From Isoetes taiwanensis (Eukaryota > Streptophyta > Lycopodiopsida > Isoetales > Isoetaceae): 64,000 nucleotides of DNA. The translations under genes were made by a program, and so were the position numbers. Positions 46,180-58,631 of the stretch are shown here, one piece after another (positions within the stretch are counted from its first letter, which is position 1; every line of letters starts with the position of its first letter). Location: assembly GCA_021234155.1 (NCBI GenBank), contig JAJEKV010000818.1, positions 21,126 through 85,125 on the forward strand, read 5' to 3'. The notes below the pieces were generated by a model. That model did no database searches and had not been told where the DNA came from. It worked only from the letters and a program-made list of their open reading frames with translations.

Positions 46180-47551
46180 CCACCAGTCCAAGAAGCTGTC
46201 CAAGAAGCTATAGAAGAAGCTGTAAACACAACACCAGTTGTGGAAAAAACAACAGACCCGATTGTACACACTGAAGCACCTAAGGAAGTTGAGGGAGTAA
46301 TTCCATCGGATGAGGGCAACTTGGCTGAATATTTGCTTGAGAAAGGAAAGGGCGTAAGAACAAAGAGGGGTAAGGCGGAGGATAGCAAAGTAGTTGTTGG
46401 GGCTACAAGAAAGAGAACAAGAAGTAGCTATGCAAAGATGCAGGAAGGCGGTCTCAATCATGACACCACACATATCGAAGTGTGTTGAAGAAAATGCGAG
46501 AATCGAGGCCCTCAAGGTTGGTGGAGCCCGATCTTCAACAAGTGATTTACGCCATTAATAACCCTGGAAAGGGGGTATGGGCATTGTTGGGCAAGTCCAC
46601 AACTTAGTGTTGATTAAAACATTGAATATTATTGATTTTCTTTTGTTGCATTCACTGTAGGATTACCAGTTCATTCTGTTAGGTCAGAGAATCCTGCTGT
46701 TGATCTGAGAAAGGTTTCCACATTCAACCCATTTTTCATTTTCATCTTCATCTATTTATTCATGTAGTAATTCTGTTGTGTAGGTATTCGGGATGTTCCA
46801 ACGTACTAAATATTGATTTGCCGACCAAAGATAAACTCATTGTCTTGGATTTAAATGGTGTGTTGGTAAAACATTTGGTGCAAATGAACACATACGCTTG
46901 GAGGCGGGATTGACAATGACATACACTAGCACTAAAAGAAAGTGATATTCGGACCGAGCGGTGTTCTTCTTGAAGACTTTGTTCTGAAGTGTCGTGTTGG
47001 TATATGGTCATCAATGCAACTCTCAATGTGGAAGATGTGCAAGTACTATGTCAGTTTTGAGGGCAATTTAATTTGTATGGGGGCAGGGAAAAATGTGTGC
47101 GGAGACCAGTTTTCACCACCCTAACAAACACGGGTCATCCCGATCATGGTAAACCACTTGGGAAAATATATGAGTCATACCCAAGATTCTCGGGTAAGAC
47201 TTTTGCTTCTTGATGATTCATTGTACAAGTCTTACCTTAGCAGTCTCGAAATTTCTGCCGGGTACACGCATTCAAGATGGATGTCCATGATGAAGTGCTT
47301 CGATTACTCACCCCAAAGATAGAAAGAAATACTCGCGAGGCCAAGGTAGGGAAGAAATGAAGTCGGTGAAGAATACACATAGATACAAGCCTTGGCCTAA
47401 GGCGGATAGAAAGATTATGAAGCTATGCTTGGAAAGACTTTTCGGAAAGCGATTCGGATTCCGCGGGTTTGTGAAGAAGGAATTGGAGAAGGTTTATGGT
47501 GATGGCGGCTTGTCATTCTCCATGATTATTACCTGTTTGTCATTTATTTAG
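46180..47551 (+). pseudogene. FCP1/NIF (HAD) phosphatase-like gene, frameshifted
   Basis: An acidic, basic-ended N-terminal frame (from about 46186: PVQEAVQEAIEEAVNTTPVV ... KGVRTKRGKAEDSKVV, RKRTRSSYAKMQE) leads, after non-coding text that may be introns, to DKLIVLDLNGVLV at about 46825-46870. This is motif I of the FCP1-type phosphatase domain with N replacing the second D, as is common in a plant subgroup. Further motifs follow in shifted frames: KCRVGIWSSMQLSMWK (about 46990), then LLLLDDSLYKSYLSSLE (about 47197-47250). FCP1 domains dephosphorylate phosphoproteins such as the RNA polymerase II tail; the N at motif I would weaken catalysis. Multiple frameshifts make it a pseudogene. It lies inside the 13.9-kb element and was probably captured from the host. 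Confidence 0.65.
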
Positions 47552-47758
47552 GCCAAAAGGAATCCTACACTTTTCATGTACCATCTTTATCTTAATTTAA
47601 GAATGTTATTGCTATATTGTTTATGTAGTTCAATGCTGGAGACTTGTCTATAAGTTTTTTGCTATATCTATCTATCTATATATAATAATAAAGGCGTTTT
47701 GTGATAGTGCATGCGTTAATCTTGACCCTTAGATTTTCTTATTTTATTTTCATTCATT

Positions 47759-48070
47759 GGATTTACCGATTTTTTTGTTTTCGGACTTTCGGTTTTTTTC
47801 TCCTCAAGCGACCTCAAAGGCTCTTAATTATTTTAGCTATTTGGGTGGATTTCTTGTCGAGCGGTTTACGCAAGTAAGAAGGCTCCATGTATCGGGTATT
47901 CTATGCTCATGTAGTTGGGGTATTCTACCCATTCGCCAGATTTACCGTTTTTGTTTCGGGCTTGCAGTTTTTCTCATCCAAGCCGCCTCCAGGCTCTCCT
48001 TATTGGTATTTTGCCTGCTCCATGGATTTACGCAAAAGTCTCCATGTATTTGGGGTATTCTATCTTATCG
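47759..48070 (+). repeat. ~180-bp diverged tandem pair
   Basis: 47759-47915 and 47939-48070 share 'gatttaccg', 'tttttctc..caag', 'tttacgcaa', 'ctccatgtat' and 'ggtattctat' in order. Confidence 0.6.
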
Positions 48071-48096
48071 ACGATTGTCGACCTTTGGTTTTAGTC

Positions 48097-49370
48097 TTGA
48101 TCTTCCACGATCTTTTTCCTCAAGCATTTAGTTGCTATTTGGAATCATTGCATCCGGTTTCATTCCTTTGTTATACTAGCCATTTTCACCCATTTTAATG
48201 TGTTTTCTATATCCTTTTCGGTTTTATTTTCGTGTCTTTGCTAAGCATCGAAGTCCTCCGACAACTTGCGAATTTCCGAGTCTCTGGGCGATTCCTCTTA
48301 AGTTAGGGTTTAAAGTTTTCGTATGCTTGAATGGATCCAAGCACCAATGGGTTTTTGACCCGGTTTTCTTCGCCGGCTATAGCGACATTCCGGTTTGGCC
48401 ATAGATCATTTCGACCCGGGCCTTAGTTTTCTAAAGTTTTGCAATATGAGTTTCACGCTTGTGGATGTGCGAGTTTCGCGGACTTTGGTTCTCCAACGGG
48501 TTTATTTCTTAAGTAGTTGCAAGACATTTCTTTTACGGCATTTTTATGCAGTCTAGGTTATTTCAAGGTTATTTCAAGCGGTTCCAAGCTTTGCCATCAT
48601 CAAGAACAAGAATGTAGAATGTGCTTACGGTTTGCATCGGGGTTGTTGGCTCTTGGTATTGATTAAGCATTGGTGCGGGAACACGGGTGTAGCGGTTGTT
48701 GATTTGAGATTCATTAAAGCGCATGAGATTTTGATCTTCCACGATCTTTTCCTCAAGCATTTAGTTGCTATTTGGAATCATTGCATCCGGTTTCATTCAA
48801 CTGTTATACTAGCCATTTTCACCCATTTTAATGTGTTTTCTATATCCTTTTTAGTTTTTATTTTTACGTCTTTGCTAAGCACCCAAGTCCTCCGGCAACT
48901 TGCAATTCCCGAGTCTGGCCGATTCCTCTTAAGTTAGGGTTTAAAGTTTCGTATGCTTGAATGGATCCAAGCACCAACGGGTTTGCGACCGTTTTTTCTT
49001 CATCGGCTATAGCGACATTCCGTTTGGCCATAGATCATTTCGACCGGGCCTTAGTTTTCTAAAAAGTTTTGCAATATGAGTTTCAGCGGCGATAGCGAGT
49101 TTAAGCCCGGACTTTGGTTCTCAAGCGGGTTTATTTCTTAAGTAGTTGCAAGACATTTCTTTTTCGGCATTTTGTATACAGGTCTAGGTTATTTCAAAGG
49201 TTATTTCAAGCGGTTCCAAGCTTTGCCATCATCAAGAACAAGAATGTAGAATGCTTACTACCGTGCATCGGGTTGTTGGCTCTTGGTATTGATTAAGCAT
49301 TTGGTGTTAACCACAGGTGTAGCGGTTGTTGATTTCGAGATTCATTAAACTGCATGAGATTAAACTGCAT
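48097..49370 (+). repeat. 634-bp tandem duplication
   Basis: 48097-48730 is repeated at 48731-about 49370. Both start 'ttgatcttccacgatctttt' and end 'gagattcattaaa..gcatgagatt', and differ by small indels and substitutions. No coding motif. Confidence 0.85.
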
Positions 49371-52300
49371 CGCGATCGTACATTGTTGCCCTAGGTATTG
49401 TTGATTGATTTGGCCCGGAAGAGGTCGCTTGAATGCAAGGATCTAAAAGTTTTTCCTTTCCATTTTCCACGATCTATACCGGCTATAAGCTTTTCGGCAT
49501 ATTTCTTCTTGGACGTCTTGCTTAGATTTGTTAGTTTACTTGTATTTCCTTGCTTGGACATGGTATTTTAAACTATTTTTTAGATTGAATGGCAGATTGG
49601 AGTTGGAATCAATTTGGGCGTGTCACATTCAAGCCATGGAGCACCGATTTTAGAGGTATTTTGATCTTGAAAGGGATGTGTAGTTGGAAAAGCTTCGACT
49701 TGAGACGGATGGTGTGTTCTCTTTGCATTATCTAGAGGTTACTTTTGCGAATTATGCATGCTACAAAGGTACTTTTGTTTCAAGTCAGGTCTTACTAGGC
49801 CAGTAAGCAATAAAATATACACTAGCTTCATAGTATCTTGAAGTGGCATTTAAATGAGTGAGGTTGTGCAAATTTATCATCATTTGGTGCTTCATATCAC
49901 GCCTTCGGATCTTGGTTCTCCTATGACATTGTATCGTTTTCAAAAGAGCAATATGCAATTAATCTTTGGTTCTCATATCTTCGCAAGTCAATTCATATCT
50001 CTACCATTAAAACTAATTTTGTTAAGCTGAAGAGCATTCTTGATTCTTACAAAATGAAGAACTTAGTCTACAAGATGCTCATCCTCCTTAAATGCTTTTC
50101 ATCTGTACATGTAGTAAAAGACTCTCAAAACTGGATTTAATGGATGCCACTCATTGTGTATTAATGCAAAGTAACATGATATGAGCCTATGAATTATGTT
50201 GCGTACTCAGCTGATCAGAACGATATTGAAGAAGTCTATGATGGAAAGCATGTTGGCATTGAGCGCATGCCCAATCTTGCCTCCTTGATAGATTCTTTTT
50301 GCTGGCCAATAGCAGGTCTCACTTCATGTCTGGATGAAACAAGTTATAGGTGGCAAATGAGCAGACTTAAGGTGAGGCTCTCACGATCTTTTTTTACATT
50401 TTATTGCGATCTTATGGTGTTTATAGAGCCTTCATTTCATAGATGGCTTGGGACAACAACCAAAGCCTCAAAAGCGGAGATGGCTTGTTGGCGTCTTGCT
50501 TTTTCGAACACGGCGTTGGAGGTAATCTTACTTTTTTAATGTAGAAGTTACGTTCATCTTGTCTATGAAGAAAAAATGCAACAAAATTTGATAAATAGCA
50601 AAAACAGAGGGTTGGAAAAGGAGGCACCTAGAAACTAAAGTTTTCAACCGAAATATCTCTTCTCCTATTTATCATAGAGCATATCAATGAAAACTCAATG
50701 TATATTGTGTTTCATCGCTTAGATTCGGTGCGGTTTGTTAGGCTGGTTCGGGGCCATGCCTAAGATTTCGGCGGATGCATAACCTCAAATAGGTTTAGTT
50801 ATGCCAAACTCACTTAACATTGCATACCTTTTGGATTTGACTTGTAAAAGTATTTGCTCATATTACATCCTTTGTGATTTTTATATTTTTGATAATTGTG
50901 GAATTGGTTATGCCAAATGTACTTAAACCTTCATTGAACATACCTTTTGGATGTGACTTGGTAAAATTATTTTCTTTGTCATATTCTGCGTGTTTATATA
51001 TTTGATGGTTGCCCTTTCCTTCCCCGCCTTCTATCTTGTATATTTTAGCCTTGAAGAAATATGTTAGATGTGCCTTGTTGCCACTGTTGAGGTCATAAGC
51101 AAATCTTACGCTTCCTACTTTCCAGGGATTCTTTTGTCTAGGTTGATCAGTTTTGACTTAGGCCTTGCTATTTTTTCTTCTTTGTCTTGGTATTTGTGAT
51201 TACCTTGTTACCACATTGACTTTCAGCTATTAAGGCTAATCATATTACTAATAATTACGTTTAACATTTTACTCTTTTACGTGAAGAAACTTTATCGCAC
51301 TTCTAAAGACACTTGTTTGCATATTCCATGCATAAGTGGCAATCTCTCAGATATCTCAAGAATTTACAACCTCGACCATTTTTACATTTTAATTTACAAA
51401 AACATCTTAAACTCGGTCCTAACAGATGAATTCCTGTGCGCCACTTTCCATAAACAAGTCACTTCTCCTCCAGCTGAGAGACCTGCACTTGTAATAGCAA
51501 TTGAAGCTCTTTTTTGGAAGCTGCTACAAATGAAGAGCGGTCTCACCTTTCATATGGGATTAATATTATTGATCTCTGAGGATAAAATTTGGCCAAAAGT
51601 GCGGATGTTTATTGCATGTGCGGGAGGACAAGAATTGGATATCACATATTATGTGCATGCTCGACTTTGTATTTTCCCTACTTTGACCCAGGAATTGGGT
51701 TTGCACAGTAGCCATCCCATTTTTATAGTTTCATGCTAGAAGTGAAAGACTTTTGGGACACGGTAAGAAAGCTTAAGGTGCAGACTTTATAGTAGCAGGG
51801 TGCCAAGCAGATTCAAGGAGATGCGCAGTAGTTGTAGCAGGTAGAATATGGCTGTCTACACAAGGTTGTCTCATCAGACTGAGTATTGCAAAGCATCAAC
51901 TTTACTCTGAATAAAATCCCAGCTCCAGTCAACTGATCTCTTTTTTCATTATGAGGAACAGAAACAACAAGAGAATTTAAAAGCAGAGAGCGGGTTTCTA
52001 ACTATACCCTGCGATGTGGAACTTTATTACGGCTTCTTGCATAAATCGGTCAGGGATCGAATTCCAGAGTTTACCTAGGCTGAATTGCTCGAAGAAGTGT
52101 GCAACAAACCAAGAACCAAAATCAATTATTTGTCTCAAAGGAAAACTATCGGTTTGTGTTGGATTTTCTTTCTTTGAATTTGTGCTCATATTCTCTCTCT
52201 TGTGATATCTGCATAGACAAGTATTGCTCAACCATTTTTATGTTGACACATTTTCTATGATCTTTGTTCGAAAGCAGGTTATATCCTTTTTGGAACTGAT

Positions 52301-53209
52301 CCGCAATTTAAGATATCGGAGAATACTTCAGATGTGATCGATCTATTTTAAGCGATAAAGAGAAGTCTTTCAAGGAGGATTGAGGAAGAAGAAATTTCGT
52401 GAAAAGGAACTAGATTCAAAAAGATGCTACAAAGTTTGTAGTCCGCGGCGGCTTGATCTCCCCATCATCTACGCATTTCCAAACTAAACCGGCGGTGAAG
52501 CCACGTAGTGTCGGTGAGGAACAACGCCAATGATTGAAATGGATGCTTGAAGAAAAGAAAGATAAAACCAAGGAACCGTGCGAGAGAAGGCCCAGTTGAT
52601 TCCAAAAAGGCATTATTGAAGTCTGCGCCATCGGAGGAAGGCTCCCCTTTTAAATTGGCCGGTTACATGGCCATATCGAATAATATTTTTGTAGGCGATG
52701 CCACATATTCATTACACGGTGTTCATAAAACACTATTTTTTTACGTATAGGATTGGATTTGTAAAATTGAATTTGAATTTGAGTGCACATTTGAATCTAG
52801 ATCCGAACATTGGTTTTGCTTAGAGGCTTGTTCTTTGAGAGCTTATTGAGCGCTTGCGTTCTTGATGGTTGTAAATTAGAACTTTAATCGAGCCAAGATG
52901 GCACAATTAATTGAAACGCATAGTGTTTCTATGCATTATATAATTTATATCTCTTTAATCAAATGCCAACAAATGACGTGGTGTCATTGAATACAATGAT
53001 AATAAGCACGTGCACAAGATGGAGATATCGACCAGGTTTGGAAGAGTTTTGATTAAATGCCAACACGAGATGTTGTGCAATTAGTAGGAACCACTACATA
53101 ACATAGTAAAATTTGTAAACTTTGACTATGAATTTACCCATCTCAAGAGAGGATGCGTGTCAATTTATTCACAATTAGAAAGTTTAAGTTTGGCGTCGCG
53201 GTGGAATAT
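49371..53209. other. Interior of the 13.9-kb element, unassigned
   Basis: Two frames stand out by length only: 50189-50539 (116 codons, GMERMP-like 'HVGIERMPNLASLIDSFCWP' then 'WLGTTTKASKAEMACWRLAF') and 51281-51739 (152 codons, basic, with a few hydrophobic stretches). I recognise no family for either. The remaining sequence is AT-rich and without clear coding. Confidence 0.35.
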
Positions 53210-53377
53210 TGATTACAATGGCGGTTCCATGTTTGTTAAATGGAAGTTTTCTTTCATTTCACATCGATTCCTCACTTAGGATTTGCACTATTGATTACAA
53301 TCGCTAGTTCCATGTTTGTTAAATGGAAGTTTTCTTTCATTTCACACATCGATTCCTCACTTAGGATTTGCACTATG
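53210..53377 (+). repeat. 83-bp tandem duplication
   Basis: Two copies of 'gattacaat..cg..gttccatg' + 'tttgttaaatggaagttttc' + 'tttcatttcaca..tcgattc', adjacent and nearly identical. Confidence 0.85.
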
Positions 53378-53994
53378 TAATTTGTCCTGTTTCCCTTGCA
53401 AATCTAGCTCTTTGGACAACATCGGGCACATGTTTGCTAGAATACATTAGAATAAACTTTTGTGTGGCTGGAACATCACATAATTGGAATTATGCATAAT
53501 ACCACCAACAAGACATAGATATTCACTCGCAATTATTAGCAATTGCTCCTAGAACCAGCAAGCATTGAATTCCATGAAACTACATCGTTCATAGGCTGGT
53601 TACGATTACCAGCAATTGCTCCTAGAAATTTTCTAACTTATACAATTTTTTACCCTTTAGATGTTATAAAGTTAAATCCACTACTTTTATTACTTTTTGA
53701 CTTATGCCTTGACAAAAAGCCCAGCAACGCTGGGCACTTTTTCTAGTTGTTTATATATACTTCAATGCTGACTGAAAGGGATGCTTAAAACTTATCAAGT
53801 GCTTAAAAAAAAAAATTGCCTGCAAGTGCTATGGTTTGAGTCTTAATGGCAGATACTGCTTATTGTCTTGCAGTGACAGATACTTTTATGTAGTTGCTTA
53901 ATGTCATCATGTGCTTACTGTCATGCAGGTAAGGTGCAGTGCTTATTGCTAAGCCATATAACTGTTTAAAGGTAGCTGTTTATTGCATAAGTGC

Positions 53995-54330
53995 TCGTGT
54001 GTTCCAGTGCTTACTCACTGGCACTGCTGAAAGTGATTAAAGTGCTTAGTGTTTGAAACTAATGAAAGAGCTAGAGCACTGTTACACTCCAAAGCGAGAA
54101 TCTGAATGTTTGCCGACAGAATTCGAACTTCATAAATTTGATAGATAGACAAAAATAACATTTCATAGATGAAAACATATATGTTAAATCTTGTTTGCAT
54201 GTGTGCTCTTGCATTCCGGTGCTTACTCACAAGCACTTCTTGAAACTAATTAAAGTGCTTAGCCGTGTTTGAGCGAACCTTTTTTACATTCAAAGCGAGA
54301 ATATGGATTTGTACAAAGAATTCAATGTTT
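53995..54330 (+). repeat. ~215-bp direct repeat, diverged
   Basis: 53998-54110 and 54213-54325 share 'gtgcttactcac', 'gaaactaat', 'aaagtgcttag', 'gtttga' and 'caaagcgagaat' in order. Confidence 0.65.
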
Positions 54331-54489
54331 TTGCCACTGCATGGATAATAGAAGTAAGAACATCAAATGAATTCATTCTTTACTCAATAGAAAAAACAAA
54401 ATGTGATGATGAAAGAAGTAGATGAGGCAAAGTATAGAAAATTGTGAGAGACAAAAATTTTTGTATATTAACAAATTTTTCTACAAAAA

Positions 54490-54842
54490 GGCCTTGGGCG
54501 GTGTCTTCGATTCGGGGGGTTGTCTTTGATCGGGGGTGGTCTTGGGGGTGTATTTGAGCAGGGGTGTCTTTGAGCGGGGGGTGTCTTTGAGCAGGGGGTG
54601 TCTTCAAGGGGTGTCTTGGGGGTGTGTTTCAGGGGCTTTCTGGCTCACTCCACACATTCTCCTCCAATTCCTGCCTCCCTGCGCCTCTTAGTGGGGCGCT
54701 CTTCATACTTGACTCAGAAAAGCATTTGTTTTTCTTCTTCTTCATCCGCCTCTTCCTCTTCCTCTCCATCTTCCTCTTCCTCCTCGGAATTGTCTTCCCT
54801 CGAATTGTCTTCTTCTTCTTCTTGATTCCTCTTCTTCTTCCA

Positions 54843-54873
<31 letters not shown>

Positions 54874-54905
54874 CACTTCACCCCACTTCTGCTCCATACG
54901 TAAAC
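54490..54905 (+). repeat. G-rich minisatellite and polypyrimidine microsatellite
   Basis: 54495-54630 contains about seven imperfect units of 'gggggtgtctttgagc'. 54730-54890 is almost purely C/T ('cttcttcttcctctt' units). The acidic and Ser/Phe-rich frames over the second part are artefacts of the repeat. Confidence 0.85.
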
Positions 54906-56149
54906 AAGAATGTTAGAAAAAGAAAAACAAAACAAAAAAATGCAAAACAAGATAATACCTTCTTCTTCCTCTCGATCTTGATTATGCATTCTTGAATCTG
55001 GCTGAACGGCAAAGAAGTAGGCCCCCCTGTATTGCGGAGCGACATCCGCATCTTCGGCACTTGTTTAAGCACATACTCACGGTGCTTGGTTTCCGGCTGC
55101 ATCGAGAGGCCATTGCAAATAAGCGGGCGTGAGGCCGGGTGGAAAGCGGATTCACCGGCTTAAGGCGGTGGCGTGAGGGCGTAAGAAGAGCTGAAATCCT
55201 ATGATTAGGGGCCTAGTGCTTAAATCCTATGCTTGGCGCGTCATTATCTGAAAAAACCCTGCAGCGCCCGAACAATTAATTGGTAACCGGGCTTAAATAA
55301 TTCACACGACCATTGGAATTGACACATGTCACATCGAGGAAATGCCTTTACAATATAATTTTGCCAAGAATGTTGGGATAGTGATGGTATCAAAATAAAT
55401 AATTGAATGTTATTCCAATGTCACAAATGTACATTCTTAAACAACAATTCAATCTTCATTTCAAATGCGTGTCCATGCACACCACCCTTGTGCATCCTCA
55501 CTATTATTAATATATATACAAATGTGTGCTTACGTGCTTAGGTCTTTGGAACAACAAATCACTTGAAAAGAATGCCATCAATTTGGTTAAGTGTCAAAGA
55601 ATTACATTGTTATTGGGAGATGGCCATAATTTTTCATGGGTCTCTGTGAAATTACGTACATGTTGTGCCTTCTATTTTTCCATATCAATTTTAGGATATC
55701 TTACCACATGGGCATTGCAGGAGGCTTCGGGTTGTTTAGTGAGCAACATATACTTGAAATTACCCATGAATTGATAATACAATCCACTTAAGATAACCTC
55801 ATGCACTCCAAATTTTTGCCCCATCCATCTTTGTATGAATCTTCAAGTGTGCATTTGGGTTCAGTGCACTTGAGGATGTAGAAGTCCACACCCTCTGAAT
55901 TGTCTACCTCGGCATTCCTTTGCCAAAATTGTCACCTACCTCTACCAAATTCTTGATCCATTCATTGGCTTGTTCAAAGTCTCCTTTTTCTTCTCAACTC
56001 CTGGTTTTAAGTGGAGTTACCTCCCACTTTCCAAATCTACCTGTATTGATCGCGGGGAGTCCCAATTATGATCCATGCAAAAGCGGCGGAAACATGGCGG
56101 GCATCTATGAGCAAGCTGTTTGGTCTAGATCCTGGCGGACAAAACGATC
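54906..56149. other. No recognised gene
   Basis: Unassigned part of the 13.9-kb element between the microsatellite and the transposase relic. Frames of up to 84 codons without motifs. Confidence 0.4.
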
Positions 56150-58284
56150 TGATGAATCTTCTTTGTGCCTTTGAGTGTTTTCAATTTCATATTCTTCCAT
56201 GTTTGCCACAAGGGGAGGTTCAATTTCCCAAAAATATCTTTTGATCTCATCTGTTTCATCGACCGGTATTTCTTTGAAATATGTACACGAATTTTACAAT
56301 ATCTTTAGCATGCCTCGGTTGCACACCATTGGGTTTGAGTTGTTCCTTACTTAGCGACCTTTTGATAACAAACACTGCACCATCATGTTCACCTTTACCA
56401 TGGCGGTGGCAAAGTAGTTCCACACTATTTCCTTGTCATTGATTGTGAAGTACACCTAAGAAAAAAAAGGTTTTTCGACTTGAATTGTGATGAGCAGCCA
56501 TCAATGCTTCTCATACTCTATTTCACTGTTCCTTAAGCCATGCAACATGCTTACGTGGCGGTGTTCCACAAATAATGAGTCATGCACTTTATCATCGAAA
56601 TGTAAAAAGTGAGTCTCTTTTATGATCTTCCTACCGTTGTTGAGTCTATTCACGATGCTGCTCCAACCGTTTCTTTTTCTCTTCTTTGGGCCGGTCTTCT
56701 TAAATGCACGAGGAACAGGAATATCGGCACTTTTGTCATGCCTATATGTTATGTGAACAAGTATAGAAACTTGATGTACGTATGCGGTGCACATTGGTTG
56801 GGGCTCATTACGGATCTTGATCTTTGTAATTTTACACGCAAAGTCAATAAATGGATACAATTGTATCTTCCTCGGAAATGATGACATACCTTGTTTAAAC
56901 TGATTGGCCTGCCAATGTGCTATGTAATTGTGTGGAACAAAATCGATATTACCTTCTTCACTTCCTCTTGAAATTCTTTGGGACTTCGTCATACATTACT
57001 AATCTCAAGGCAGGTTTGTACCTCAAAGCCTTTCTTGGATCACAATCTCTCGTCACGGTCCGCAGGTTGCTTTTCAAATGTCTTCCAATTAACTAGTCTT
57101 GAACAGGTGCCATCCATTTCGTGGACATTTTCTAATTCTATCCAACCCACACATTTTTTTGCGCCAACATCAAGCGGTTATGATCAAACCACTCCTCATC
57201 ATCACCTTTCTTTTGAGACCACTTGTCTCCATAAATCGCTGGTACACTTGATTGTATGCTCCTTGGCTGCACATTCCGGGGCGAGGGCCACAAATCTCAC
57301 CGATGGCGGTTGCAATTGTCATGAACTCCACCCGATTTTCTCCGACTGTTCAATCCTTGCATGATGTATTCAAATTTCAAGTGGTAAATGCAATGAAGCA
57401 TGTATGCCTCTCACGCATCCTCCTTACAAAACTAGGGTTTCAACCTCTCAAAAGTGCGCAATGCAATTTTGATATGAGGATTCTCCTCTCTAAACACGAG
57501 GTAGAATTGCAAGCTGAGGGGAAATCGTGTGAATGCCAAATAAATGCTACATATAATGAACACTACAATATAGGATGAATACTTACTTGGCTGACTTCAA
57601 GAAGGTGAATTGGATGTTCCATCTTTATTCACGTCTCGATACATACTTCCTCATGTCTTTCTTGTATGGAGAAACTCTTGTATTTTTTACGTCGAACTTG
57701 ATAACGACTTCTCTATTGTGATCTAACATGCTATCCATCCGGCTTCCTCCTCACGAACATTGACCAAGGTCCTTCCCTTTGTTAGCTTACACCCTTCTTT
57801 GAAAAGCATTTGAAATTGTTTTTACGGGATCTTTGAACAATCGGCCATACGCTTGATTCAATGGCTTGACACCATTTTACCGGCTTCGCCATTATCGGGG
57901 TGGACTTCCTTGCCCCTAAGCATGTCATAATTCCTCTCAAACTTATGTTCTTGCATTGTTTCCTTCAAATTCTTCACCATTTGCTTTCGACCATAGTAAC
58001 TGCTTAGATTTCTTTATAGAAGCAATTGGTAAATCCCTTGCCCTCCAAAGAAACATCAAGGATGCGGCCTTTGTCATTGTCATCAACATTTGTCTTGATT
58101 TGGTTGAATACTTCATAAATTTCTCTGAAATTTCTCTTATTCTGCTTTGGTCACTCGGTCTCATTTTTTTCTTATTCGTCTTTGGCGAATCTTTAGAAGG
58201 GAATTCTTCTTCATTGCTACCTTCTTTGCATATAATCTGCCCTGATCTCTCTCTTCCTTCTTTGCATCAATGGCTCGTAAATTG
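56150..58284 (-). pseudogene. Diverged DDE transposase-like gene of the 13.9-kb element
   Basis: Read leftward from 58284, pieces in several frames match the gene at 31771-35422 in order: GPWSMF and TRVSPYKKDM, then EHPIHLLEVSQ followed by a GTAAGT donor at the same intron position, then FYLVFREENPHIKIALRTFE, a Cys-rich part (CGPRPGMCSQGAY), and the core. The core frame 56992-56501 reads YPFIDFACK, SILVHITYRHDKSADIPVPR, RKIIKETHFLHFDDKVHDSL. All three candidate catalytic residues remain: D (56845), D in DGCSSQFKSK (56502) and E in HGKGEHDGA (56390). It has an insertion of about 25 residues after ITYRH relative to copy 1. Several frameshifts make it inactive. It lies near the right end of its element and is transcribed inward. 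Confidence 0.75.
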
Positions 58285-58631
58285 AGCGGGAGAGGAATTG
58301 GGTTTCATCTATCGGTTTATTGTGTATTCTTTGAATTGTTGAGGGCAAATTGTTGAATTTCGGTTCGGGCAATTCTTGGAAACAATTAGTCCCTCCATTT
58401 TGCTTGAATTCAAGATGGGTTAGCCCGCCATCCAGGAATATGGCGGGCTACAGGCATTCATGTTTCCGGCACCAAACATGTTCATGATTCTCTCAGCCTG
58501 TCATTTGACGGGCGCGCACCCTACATGTCAATACTTCAATCACGCACGCGTGTTTAAAACACACCGATTTTAAGCACTTGTAAGCGGCGTCCGGACGGTG
58601 ATTTCTGCTACCCAGTACCGATTTTGCACCC

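Larger units (their letters stand above)
44730..58631. mobile_element. 13.9-kb terminal-inverted-repeat transposon nested in copy 2
   Basis: Copy 1 reads 'gaactcgtttgaa' at the matching site. Copy 2 reads 'gaactcg' then 13.9 kb then 'ctcgtttgaa'. The ends are inverted repeats: left GGGTGTAAAATCGCTAGTGG, right (complement) GGGTGCAAAATCGGTACTGG, 17 of 20 identical. The likely target duplication is CTCG (44726-44729 and 58632-58635), although runs of G/C allow 2- or 3-bp readings. Contents: an FCP1-like pseudogene (plus, 46.2-47.6 kb), tandem repeats (47.7-49.4, 53.2-54.6 kb) and a diverged DDE transposase relic on the minus strand near the right end (56.15-58.28 kb). The size is large for a TIR element, so other insertions may lie inside. 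Confidence 0.8.

Noticed and set aside
54714-54989. Minus-strand ORF with long Glu/Lys runs
   Set aside because: It is the reverse frame of a CTT/CTC microsatellite and has no other coding evidence.
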